A DNA stretch of 64,000 bases. It comes from Jiangella muralis. Lineage in GTDB: Bacteria > Actinomycetota > Actinomycetes > Jiangellales > Jiangellaceae. Both the position numbers and the translations under genes were made by a program. The notes beneath the pieces were generated by a model, which saw only the letters and a program-made list of their open reading frames with translations, ran no database searches and had not been told where the DNA came from. How positions within the stretch are numbered: the stretch's first letter is position 1; the number at the start of each line of letters is the position of its first letter. The DNA is taken from the NCBI RefSeq assembly GCF_001270745.1, contig NZ_LFXL01000030.1:1-64000 (forward strand), given 5' to 3'. This document shows, piece by piece, positions 8,266 through 15,903 of this stretch.

Positions 8266-9437
8266 GACGTGCCCGCCAGCAGGTCGCCGATGACGCCGAC
8301 GGCGTCGGTGAGCTCCCGGATCGGGACGTACTCGCCGGCCGAGTGCGCCTGCCGGATGCTGCCCGCGCCGAACACGACGCACGGGAACCCGCACCGGACG
8401 AGCTTGGAGGCGTCCGAGCCGAACGGCACGCCGGTGGGCGAGCCGTCCAGGCCGCGACGGCCGAGCAGCTCACCGAACCGCCGGACGAACCCGTCGGACG
8501 GCGGCGTGTCGAGGCCGTCGTCGAGCAGCAGCGGCGGGTCGACGACGACGTCCGGCCAGCGCTCGCCCACCTGCCGGCGCAACGCGGCCCAGACCTGCTC
8601 GGCCCCTTCCGACGGGATGAGCCTGCGGTCATAGCTGAGGACGGCCGACCGCGGGATCAGGTTGATCGCCTCGCCGCCGCGGATCTGGGTGACCGTCATG
8701 GCGGGCGCGGTCAGCAGCGGGTGCTGTGCCGTCAGCTGCCGCGGGTACTCCCCCGACAGGAACGCCACCACCTCGGACAGCTGAGCGATCGGGTTCGGCA
8801 CGGACTCGGCCACCGAGCTGTGCCCGCCCGGGCCGCTGGCGGTGATCGTCCCCCGCAGCACCCCCTTGTGCGCCACGACGCATCGCAGTTCGGTCGGTTC
8901 CCCGACGACGGCCCCGATCACCGGCTCCGCGGCCGGGATGCCCTGCTCGATCAGTGCGGTCACGCCGGCGAACCGGTCCTCCTCGTCCACGCACGCGGCC
9001 AGGACGACCGTGTGGTGGCGGCGCCGGGCCAGCTGCTCGATCGCGGCCATGAACACGGCCAGCTGTCCCTTGGCGTCGCAGGTGCCGCGGCCATGGCAGC
9101 GGCCGTCCCGCTCGACGACGGTGAACGGCGCGCTCATCCCGGCGGTCTCGACGGTGTCGGTGTGGGTCTGGAGCAGGACCGCGCCCGGAAGCTCGCCGGG
9201 GATGACGACGACCGCGTTGTGGCGCCCGTCGACGACCTCCATCAGGTCGGCCCGCCAGCCCCGAGCGGCCGCCCACGCGCGGACGTACTCCGCGACCGCT
9301 GTCTCCCCGTGCGGATCGCCGCCCGCGCGGGGATTGACGCTGCGGATCGCCACGAGGTCCTGGAGCAGCTCCAGGACTCGCGGCCGCGGTTCGGCCGGAG
9401 CGGATTCACCGTTGCCATCGGATACTCGGGAGATCAC
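8262..9437 (-). CDS. M20 family metallopeptidase/deacylase (ArgE/DapE type)
   Basis: 391 residues. Zinc ligands are visible in order: HTDTV, GRGTCDAKG (bridging Asp), DEED (catalytic Glu then Glu ligand), GEPTEL and the C-terminal QAHSAGE histidine. GPGGHSS marks the lid/dimerisation domain. The family hydrolyses N-acyl or N-succinyl amino acids and dipeptides. GTG 9437 overlaps the preceding gene's stop (GTGA), which supports this start over the far longer open frame. In context with a D-aminoacylase remnant it fits removal of an acyl group from an amino acid. Confidence 0.88.
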   Translation of the reverse strand: MISRVSDGNGESAPAEPRPRVLELLQDLVAIRSVNPRAGGDPHGETAVAEYVRAWAAARGWRADLMEVVDGRHNAVVVIPGELPGAVLLQTHTDTVETAGMSAPFTVVERDGRCHGRGTCDAKGQLAVFMAAIEQLARRRHHTVVLAACVDEEDRFAGVTALIEQGIPAAEPVIGAVVGEPTELRCVVAHKGVLRGTITASGPGGHSSVAESVPNPIAQLSEVVAFLSGEYPRQLTAQHPLLTAPAMTVTQIRGGEAINLIPRSAVLSYDRRLIPSEGAEQVWAALRRQVGERWPDVVVDPPLLLDDGLDTPPSDGFVRRFGELLGRRGLDGSPTGVPFGSDASKLVRCGFPCVVFGAGSIRQAHSAGEYVPIRELTDAVGVIGDLLAGTS

Positions 9438-10249
9438 GAATGCCCTTCTTCGACGGGGTTGCGGACGCTGCGGAGGACCCTTGCCAGGTTGCCGCCGGCG
9501 ACGAGCGCCCAGTCCCGATCCGGGAGATCGAGCAGGTGACGCACGTCGACGGCCTGCGCGAAGGTCTGGTGCTCGAGGCAGGGGGCGAAGTCCGAGCCCC
9601 AGGCGATCCGCTCCGGCCCGAAGGACCGCAGCAGCGCGCCGAGGTACGGCCGGAGCTCCTCGTGCGGATGCGACGAGCCGGTGACGCCCAGCGCATACAG
9701 GCCGGACAGCTTCACCATGACGTTCGGCGACTCGGCGGTGGCCACGACCGCGCGCCGGCTGCGGGACCCGGACTCCCGCCCGGCCGGGAGGCCCAGGTGG
9801 CTCCACAGCACGGTGGCCCGCGGGCACGCGCGGGCCAGCGCGGTCACGAGGTCCGCGTTGCCCGGCCCGGTGTTGATCGAGACGATCAGCCGCTCGGCGT
9901 CGACGACCTCCAGCAGCCCTGCGAGCCGGGCGGCCACGTGCCGGGGGTCCGCCCCGTCCGGCGGGTAGATCGCGATGCCGTCGAACGCCGGGTCGACCGC
10001 GGCCGGCGCCGGTGCGGGATCGGCGACGTCGACGTAGGCCAGGAGGCGCATCCACGGCTCGCGCACGCGACGCAGGTAGTCGTTGTTCGTCCGGCACCAC
10101 GGCTCGCCCTGATAGCCGACGACGACGGCGGTGTCGATGTCGTGACGCCGCCGCAGTTCGCGGTAGCCGGCGAGGTCGTGGTCCGCGGCGGGCGCCGTGC
10201 CGCCGAAACCGTGCTCGAAGAGATGGATGTGGCTGTCGATCATGGCCAT
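9434..10249 (-). CDS. TIM-barrel amidohydrolase (amidohydrolase 2 family)
   Basis: 271 residues beginning MAMIDSHIHLFE, whose HxH is the metal site of the amidohydrolase-2 family (2-pyrone-4,6-dicarboxylate lactonase, ACMSD and related enzymes). Further support is VLWSHLGLP (metal-site histidine), VMVKLSGLY and IAWGSDFAP (active-site Asp). The ATG at 10249 overlaps the upstream stop as TGATG. Probably opens a lactone or decarboxylates a small acid; the exact reaction is not evident. Confidence 0.85.
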   Translation of the reverse strand: MAMIDSHIHLFEHGFGGTAPAADHDLAGYRELRRRHDIDTAVVVGYQGEPWCRTNNDYLRRVREPWMRLLAYVDVADPAPAPAAVDPAFDGIAIYPPDGADPRHVAARLAGLLEVVDAERLIVSINTGPGNADLVTALARACPRATVLWSHLGLPAGRESGSRSRRAVVATAESPNVMVKLSGLYALGVTGSSHPHEELRPYLGALLRSFGPERIAWGSDFAPCLEHQTFAQAVDVRHLLDLPDRDWALVAGGNLARVLRSVRNPVEEGHS

Positions 10250-11235
10250 CACGGCGCCTCGACCTTCCTGGCTCGTCCGCCGGACCGTCCCGACCGGCGC
10301 GCGGCCTCCGCCATCGCGACCACCGTGGCCGCGTCGGCGAAGCGGATCGTGCCGCTCGGCCGTCGTCCGGCCACGTCCTCGACGAACTCCGAGATCTCGG
10401 TCTCCAGCCCGGGGGCGTCCTCGGTCGTCCACGTCCGGACGTCCTCGCGCTGCCCGCTCCCCCGGCGGATCCACCCGGTGGTGCGGGCGCCGTCGACGGT
10501 CAGGCCGAGTGCGCCGGCCGGGCCCACCAGCTCGATGTCGTCGTAGCCGGGCGTGTCGGCCGGACGTTGCCAGGAACTCACCAGCTCCCAGTCCACGTCG
10601 TTGTCGGCGCGGCCCCGGGTGGTCGCGAGGGTGGCCACGCCGTTGTCGGGCTCGAGGACCGTGCTGACCTGCGGGAGAGACCCGCCGGTGAGCCAGCTGG
10701 CGAGATCGAGGTCGTGGATCTGGGTGAGGAAGATCGGGTCCGGATCGCCGTAGCGGACGTGACCGGCCTCCCGCGCTCGTTCGGCCCGCAACCGCTGGAC
10801 GGCGCCGATGCGACCGGACGCGAGCTGCGACCGGAGCCAGCGGTGCGGCTCGGAGAACCGCAGCACGTGGCCGGGCGTCACCAACGGCGCGAGACCGGCC
10901 GCGAGCACCTGGCGAGCCTCGGCGAGCGACAGCGCCACGGGCTTCTCCAGCAGCACCCGGATGCCCCGGCCGGCCGCCGCGAGCGCGAGTGCGGTGTGGG
11001 TGCTGCTCGGGCTGGCGATCGACACCGCGTCGAGAGCGACCTCGTCGAGCAGGGCGACCGGATCGGCCGCCGTCGCCGCTCCCGGGCACTGCCGGGCCGC
11101 CTCGGCGAGCCGGTCCAGACTCGGGTCGGACAGCCCCACCGGCACGATCCCGAGCTTCAGGTAGCAGCGCAGGTGCGCCAGGCCGAACCCGCCCAGGCCG
11201 ATGATGCCGACGCGCGGCCCGTTCGCGCCGGCCAT
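10249..11235 (-). CDS. Gfo/Idh/MocA family oxidoreductase
   Basis: 328 residues with the Rossmann motif RVGIIGLGGFGLAHL and the EKPVALS lysine motif near residue 95, then a substrate domain with FLTQIHDLDLASWLTGG containing the His-Asp pair used in catalysis by many family members. NAD(P)-dependent oxidation of a sugar, sugar acid or polyol is expected. It overlaps both neighbours by one to four bases, so it is translated as part of the operon. Confidence 0.87.
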   Translation of the reverse strand: MAGANGPRVGIIGLGGFGLAHLRCYLKLGIVPVGLSDPSLDRLAEAARQCPGAATAADPVALLDEVALDAVSIASPSSTHTALALAAAGRGIRVLLEKPVALSLAEARQVLAAGLAPLVTPGHVLRFSEPHRWLRSQLASGRIGAVQRLRAERAREAGHVRYGDPDPIFLTQIHDLDLASWLTGGSLPQVSTVLEPDNGVATLATTRGRADNDVDWELVSSWQRPADTPGYDDIELVGPAGALGLTVDGARTTGWIRRGSGQREDVRTWTTEDAPGLETEISEFVEDVAGRRPSGTIRFADAATVVAMAEAARRSGRSGGRARKVEAP

Positions 11236-12386
11236 CAGCGCGCCGCCCGATCGATCGCCGGCCAGCCGGCCACCCGCTCGCCGTCACGGTAGACGTGCAC
11301 GAAGCCGCTGCAGAAGAACGCGGTGCAGACGTGGTTGGGCACGACGGTGACACGCTGCCCGACGGCCAGCGGCGCCGGCGCGACCCCGTCCGCGGGGCGC
11401 AGCCAGCCGTGCTCCTCCGAGAGCCGGTCCAGGCGCCATCCCGGCGCCCCGACGATCAGCCCGTGCCCCGGATGCCACGCCCGGAGGGTCTCGCTCGGCA
11501 GCAGGTCCTGACCCAGTGCCTTGGACCCGGCGTCGATGCAGGCCCGGCCCGGCTCCGGCCGGCTCACCACGGTGGCCACGACGCGGACCGCGCAGTCGGC
11601 GAGGCCGGCGTTGCGCAGCCCGATCTGGCCGAGATCGTTGAACGCGAAGATCCCGGGCCGGATGTGCGTGACCCCCGGCACGGCGAGCACCGCCCGGGCC
11701 GACGCGCTGGCGCCCATGGACACGTCGCGCACCGGGACCCCCCGGCGCCGGATCGCCGCGGCGACGCCGGTCATCAGCTCGGCGGCCGCCACCGCGCGGG
11801 CGTCGCGATCGTCGGGGCCGGCCGCGTCGTAGACGGAGCCCTCGTGGGTCATGATCCCGGTCACCGTCACGCCGTCCAGCGCCGCCACGGCCGCCGCCAG
11901 CTCCGCTGCGTCGTCGGGTCGCACTCCGGCCCGGCCCAGACCGGTGTCGACGATGAGGTAGACGTCGGCCCGCTGACCCGCGGCGGCGAACCTGTCGCCG
12001 ATCGCTCGCGCCGCGACGACGCTGTCCGTCGCCAGGGTGAGCCGCGCCGTCTGCGCGACGGCGAACGCCTCCTCGACCGCGGCGCCGACCACCGGATAGG
12101 CCAGCACGATCCACGGCGCTCCGGCCGCGGCGAACGCCGCGGCCTCGCCGACGGTGGCGACGCACAGGCCGCGGGCACCGAGCCGCAGCTGCCTGACGCC
12201 CAGCTCCACCGTGCGGTGCGTCTTCGCGTGCGGGATCAGCTCGACCCCGGCGGCCTCGCACCGGGCCGCCAGGTCGCGCATGTTCGCTTCGAAGATCGCC
12301 AGGTCCAGGGCGAGGAACGGTGTCCTCGGCTCCGACCCGAGCAGCACCCGGTCCAGCTCCGTCGGCTCCTGCTCCACCGCGTGCAT
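11235..12386 (-). CDS. Alanine-racemase-fold PLP enzyme (D-threonine aldolase / D-serine dehydratase-like)
   Basis: 383 residues. The N-terminal TIM barrel has TPFLALDLAIFEANM and the PLP lysine in LIPHAKTHR near residue 53, as in D-threonine aldolases and DSD1-type D-serine dehydratases. The C-terminal part has IDAGSKALGQD and a VVPNHVCTAFF motif, whose His and Cys match the metal site of that subgroup. It would cleave or dehydrate a D-3-hydroxy amino acid. TGATG overlap with the permease stop. With the dehydratase and deacylases nearby the operon looks built for D-hydroxy-amino-acid derivatives (inference). Confidence 0.85.
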   Translation of the reverse strand: MHAVEQEPTELDRVLLGSEPRTPFLALDLAIFEANMRDLAARCEAAGVELIPHAKTHRTVELGVRQLRLGARGLCVATVGEAAAFAAAGAPWIVLAYPVVGAAVEEAFAVAQTARLTLATDSVVAARAIGDRFAAAGQRADVYLIVDTGLGRAGVRPDDAAELAAAVAALDGVTVTGIMTHEGSVYDAAGPDDRDARAVAAAELMTGVAAAIRRRGVPVRDVSMGASASARAVLAVPGVTHIRPGIFAFNDLGQIGLRNAGLADCAVRVVATVVSRPEPGRACIDAGSKALGQDLLPSETLRAWHPGHGLIVGAPGWRLDRLSEEHGWLRPADGVAPAPLAVGQRVTVVPNHVCTAFFCSGFVHVYRDGERVAGWPAIDRAAR

Positions 12387-13273
12387 CACCGGCCGCCCAT
12401 CCCGGACAACGCGACGCCCTGGATGAACGCCCGCTGCAGCAGCAGGAACACCACGACGATCGGGATGATGGTCAGCATGGACACCGCCATCAGGTGGTTG
12501 TAGTCGGTCGCGTGCTGGCCCTGGAAGAGCCGCAGCCCCACGGCGAGGGTGTACTTGTCGAGGCTGCGCAGGTACACGATCGGCCCGATCACGTTGTTCC
12601 AGTTCGCGACGAACGCGAACACCGTCACGGCGACCAGCGGAGGCTTCGACAGCGGCAGGATGATCGACCACAGGATGCGCAGCGACGACGCCCCGTCGAG
12701 CCGCGCGGCGTCGTCGAGCTCCCGGGGGATCGTCAGGAAGAACTGACGCAGCAGGAAGATGTAGAACGCGGTCCCGAACCACGCGGGCAGGAACAGCGGC
12801 CACAGGGTGTTCACCAGTCCCGCCTCGCTGAACATGATGAACTGCGGAACCAGCAGCACCTCCCCCGGGATCATCATGGTCGCCAGGGTCAGGGCGAAGA
12901 GGAAGCCGCGCGATCGAGCCCGCATCCGGGCGAACGCGTAGGCGGGCAGGACGCACGAGATCAGGGTGCCGACCACCGCCAGCACCGTGACCAGGACGGT
13001 GTTGACCGTGAACCGGCCGAACGGCAGCGTGTTCCAGCCCTCCGGGTAGTTCTGCCACAGCCATGACGTCGGGAAGAACTGCGGCGGGAACGACAGCACG
13101 TCCTGGCTCGACTTCAGCGACGTGCTGAACATCCACAACAGCGGCAGCAGGTACACCGCCGCGCCCGCGATCAACAGCACGTAGGCCGTTCTCCGTTGCG
13201 CCCGGACCACCCGGGCGGACTGCGCGGGTCCGGAGCTCGATGCCCGTGGCGTTCCCACGACACCCTCCCTCAT
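12386..13273 (-). CDS. Carbohydrate ABC transporter permease (MalG type)
   Basis: 295 residues with six predicted membrane segments, the first at about 27-50. The cytoplasmic EAA-type loop that docks the ATPase is ELDDAARLDGASSLRILWSIILPLSKP. A partner of the permease upstream; the ATG at 13273 overlaps its stop by ATGA. No ATP-binding gene is in this operon, so a shared MsiK-like ATPase encoded elsewhere probably powers the importer, as is common in actinomycetes. Confidence 0.93.
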   Translation of the reverse strand: MREGVVGTPRASSSGPAQSARVVRAQRRTAYVLLIAGAAVYLLPLLWMFSTSLKSSQDVLSFPPQFFPTSWLWQNYPEGWNTLPFGRFTVNTVLVTVLAVVGTLISCVLPAYAFARMRARSRGFLFALTLATMMIPGEVLLVPQFIMFSEAGLVNTLWPLFLPAWFGTAFYIFLLRQFFLTIPRELDDAARLDGASSLRILWSIILPLSKPPLVAVTVFAFVANWNNVIGPIVYLRSLDKYTLAVGLRLFQGQHATDYNHLMAVSMLTIIPIVVVFLLLQRAFIQGVALSGMGGR

Positions 13274-14208
13274 TTCGCCTCGTAGTGGACCCAGCGGCGA
13301 GCGGCCGCGAACTGGATGGCGGTGATGACCAGGATGAGCGCGAACAGCCCGACCGACAGCGCCGAGGCGTACCCGAGGTCGAAGTAGTTGAAGGCCTGCC
13401 GGTAGATGTAGAGGCCGAGGACCATCGTCGAGTTCTCCGGGCCGCCGTCGGTCATGATGAGAATCAGCGCGTACGCCTGCAGGCTGCCGATGAACCCGGT
13501 GATCATGTTGAAGAAGATGACCGGCGACATCATCGGGATGGTCACGTGCCAGGTGCGTCCCCACCAGCCGGCGCCGTCGATGGTGGCCGCCTCGTAGAGC
13601 GTGACGGAGACGTTCTGCAGGGCCGCCAGGTAGATCACGACGGTGTTGCCGGCGCCCCAGACACTCATGATGATCAGGCCGGGGATGGCCCAGGACGTGC
13701 TGGTCAACCAGCCCGGGCCCTGGATTCCGGCCCAGCCGAGCACCAGGTTGACCAGGCCGTAGTCCGGGTGCAGCAGATTGGTCCACAGCAGCGCGGTACC
13801 GACACCGGCCACGACCGCCGGGATGTAGAAGATCGCCCGGAAGATGCCGACCCCGCGCACCTTCTGGTTCAGCAGGATGGCGATGAAGAAGGTCGCCGCG
13901 ACGCTGGCCAGCGTCGCGCCCACGCCGAAGTACAACGTCACCCAGACCGAGCTGAGCAGCAGCTCGTCGGTGAACATCCGGGTGTAGTTGTCGAACCCGA
14001 TGAAGCTCGGGTCCGACAGCAACGACCAGTCGGTGAAGCTGATGCCGACCGAGGCGAGGATCGGGCCGCCGGTGAACACCACCAGCCCGATCAGCCACGG
14101 TGACAGGAACAGGTAGAAGTTCCGAGCCTCGGCACGTGCCAGCGGAGTACGAGTGCCCTTCGGTCGCGCGGTTCGTCGCGTCTTCGCTCGGTCGTCGATT
14201 CTGAGCAT
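13270..14208 (-). CDS. Carbohydrate ABC transporter permease (MalF type)
   Basis: 312 residues. The first membrane segment is at about 30-52 (LFLSPWLIGLVVFTGGP), and five others follow. The ATPase-docking loop reads LYEAATIDGAGWWGRTWHVTIPMMSP. ATG 14208 lies 17 nt after the binding-protein stop. Together with the MalG-type partner it forms the membrane channel for the solute delivered by the lipoprotein. Confidence 0.93.
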   Translation of the reverse strand: MLRIDDRAKTRRTARPKGTRTPLARAEARNFYLFLSPWLIGLVVFTGGPILASVGISFTDWSLLSDPSFIGFDNYTRMFTDELLLSSVWVTLYFGVGATLASVAATFFIAILLNQKVRGVGIFRAIFYIPAVVAGVGTALLWTNLLHPDYGLVNLVLGWAGIQGPGWLTSTSWAIPGLIIMSVWGAGNTVVIYLAALQNVSVTLYEAATIDGAGWWGRTWHVTIPMMSPVIFFNMITGFIGSLQAYALILIMTDGGPENSTMVLGLYIYRQAFNYFDLGYASALSVGLFALILVITAIQFAAARRWVHYEAK

Positions 14209-14225
14209 CTCGTCCCCCGCCGCTC

Positions 14226-15689
14226 TCAGCGGTTCTGCTCGAGCAGCGGAGTCACCGACTCCGTGATCTCCTGACAGCCGTCCGCCACCGACAGCGAGCC
14301 GTTGACGACGCGGTCCCAGATCGGGAACGCGGTCGCGTCGACCTGCGGCGTCGCCGGGCCGAAGTTGACGCCCTCGGTCGTCGCGTACGAGTTCAACGCC
14401 TCCAGCGCGTACTCGGCGCCGTCCGGCGCGTACTGCGACTCGAGGTACGCGGGCCAGGCCGAGGAGCGGGACGGGCTGCCGAGGCCGGTGCTGGCCCACA
14501 TGAAGGTCTGGCCGGCCGAGGAGAGGTACTCGTTGAGGTAGATCCAGGCCGCGTCCGGGTTCTTCGCCTCTTCGGTGATCGCGAAGCCGCTCCCGGCCGC
14601 CGCGGTCGTGTGCCGCTTCGGACCCTTCGGGTACGGCGCGATGGCCCAGTCGAAATCGGCCTGGTCGAGCAGCCCGGCCGCGGCCCAGGTCCCCTGGATG
14701 GCCATGCCGGCCCGGCCGAGGGTGAAGGCGTCCGCACCCATGGCCTTGTTGTCGGCGTCGCCGGGCATCATGGCGTTGTTGAGGAACGGGTCGAGCCAGA
14801 AGTTCGCGGCGTCGATGGAGGCCTGCTCGCCCAGCAGGCAGCTGGTCTCGTCGTCGTCGAGGTAGCGGCCCCCGAACGGCGCGAGATAGTTGGCGCTGAA
14901 GAAGCCGTCCGGGTACGGCACGCCGGCCAGCCCGAACGTCTTGTCCACCCCGGACCCGGTGCTCATGGTGAGCGCGGCCTGCTTCAGGTCGTCCAGCGTC
15001 CAGTTCTCGTCCGGCTCGTCGATCCCGAACTTCGCGAACAGGTCGCGGTTGTAGAACAGCATCAGCGGGCCGCAGTCGTACGGAATCGCGAAGAGCTGGT
15101 CGTCCTGTTCGTAGAACGCCGTCGCCGGCTTGGTGAAGTCGTCCCGATCGAAGTCGGTCTGCTGGGCGATGTAGTCGTCCAACGGCCGGAACCAGCCGGC
15201 CCGCACGAACTGCTGCACCCAGGCGTACTGCACGACCATGATGTCGGGAGCGGTGCCACCGGCCATCTGGGTCAGGTACTTCTGCAGGTAGTCGGCGAAC
15301 GGCGTCACCTCGATGACGACCTCGATATTGGGGTGCCGGCTCATGAAGAACTCGTCGAACTGCCGCTGCCGCTCGAGCAGCGTCGGGGACCAGGTACCGG
15401 CGACCGTCAGCTTCACCGGCTCACCCGGCTCCGCGATCATCGTCTCCGGCCAGTCGAGGCTCTCGAGCATCGCCTTGGCCTCGGCCTCCGGGTACAGCTC
15501 GGTGGAACCGCCCGTCGCGGGCGAACCCGCGGGCGGCTCGCTGGCCTGCCGCTGCTGGCCTCCGCAGGCCGCCGTCAGCAGGCCGGCGGCACCCAGCCCC
15601 AGAATCGAGGAGTACCGCAGGAAATCGCGCCGCGTGGCGCCGCTCGGCGCCCTTCCCGCGTTCATCGCTGCGCTGGTGTCGTCCGACAT
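14226..15689 (-). CDS. Extracellular solute-binding lipoprotein of a sugar ABC importer
   Basis: 487 residues of the family 1 solute-binding type (MalE-like). The N-terminus is a Tat lipoprotein signal: RRDFLR at about 20-25 and lipobox LTAAC with Cys42. The mature part has TAPDIMVVQYAWVQQF and LFYNRDLFAKFGID, which are standard in sugar-binding proteins. ATG 15689 follows AAAGGA by 7 nt. First gene of the leftward operon, with a well-formed promoter 78 to 106 nt upstream. The ligand is unknown. Confidence 0.93.
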   Translation of the reverse strand: MSDDTSAAMNAGRAPSGATRRDFLRYSSILGLGAAGLLTAACGGQQRQASEPPAGSPATGGSTELYPEAEAKAMLESLDWPETMIAEPGEPVKLTVAGTWSPTLLERQRQFDEFFMSRHPNIEVVIEVTPFADYLQKYLTQMAGGTAPDIMVVQYAWVQQFVRAGWFRPLDDYIAQQTDFDRDDFTKPATAFYEQDDQLFAIPYDCGPLMLFYNRDLFAKFGIDEPDENWTLDDLKQAALTMSTGSGVDKTFGLAGVPYPDGFFSANYLAPFGGRYLDDDETSCLLGEQASIDAANFWLDPFLNNAMMPGDADNKAMGADAFTLGRAGMAIQGTWAAAGLLDQADFDWAIAPYPKGPKRHTTAAAGSGFAITEEAKNPDAAWIYLNEYLSSAGQTFMWASTGLGSPSRSSAWPAYLESQYAPDGAEYALEALNSYATTEGVNFGPATPQVDATAFPIWDRVVNGSLSVADGCQEITESVTPLLEQNR

Positions 15690-15766
15690 CACGATCCTTT
15701 CTCGCCGTGAGCGGGCTCTGCCCATCCAGGTTGGTCGTAGCAGTACCAAACGTCGAAGCGGTCATG

Positions 15767-15795
15767 AATATAGGGGCGGCGCCAAACCCCGTCAA
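15767..15795 (-). promoter_or_regulatory. Sigma-70-type promoter of the ABC importer operon
   Basis: On the minus strand: -35 TTGACG (15795-15790), 17-nt spacer, -10 TATATT (15772-15767). This is the best promoter match in the window. Transcript start would be near 15760, giving a leader of about 70 nt. Downstream in the leader an imperfect inverted repeat TTGGT...ACCAA (15732-15750) could be an operator, for which no regulator is evident. Confidence 0.7.
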
Positions 15796-15821
15796 GCGTC
15801 ATATTCACTGAGTTCAGGCTA

Positions 15822-15850
15822 TTGACTGGCCATTGGGCCAGCCCTAGGGT
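15822..15850 (+). promoter_or_regulatory. Divergent promoter with a palindrome in its spacer
   Basis: -35 TTGACT (15822-15827), 17-nt spacer, -10 TAGGGT (15845-15850, weak). A perfect 6-bp inverted repeat CTGGCC-ATTG-GGCCAG (15826-15841) fills the spacer, where a bound protein would block or remodel the polymerase. It would drive the glycosidase-like gene at 15904. Confidence 0.45.
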
Positions 15851-15903
15851 TCACGACCATACGTCGCTTTGAACCTGTTGGCCATGAAGGAGTGGACCGT
15901 TCC

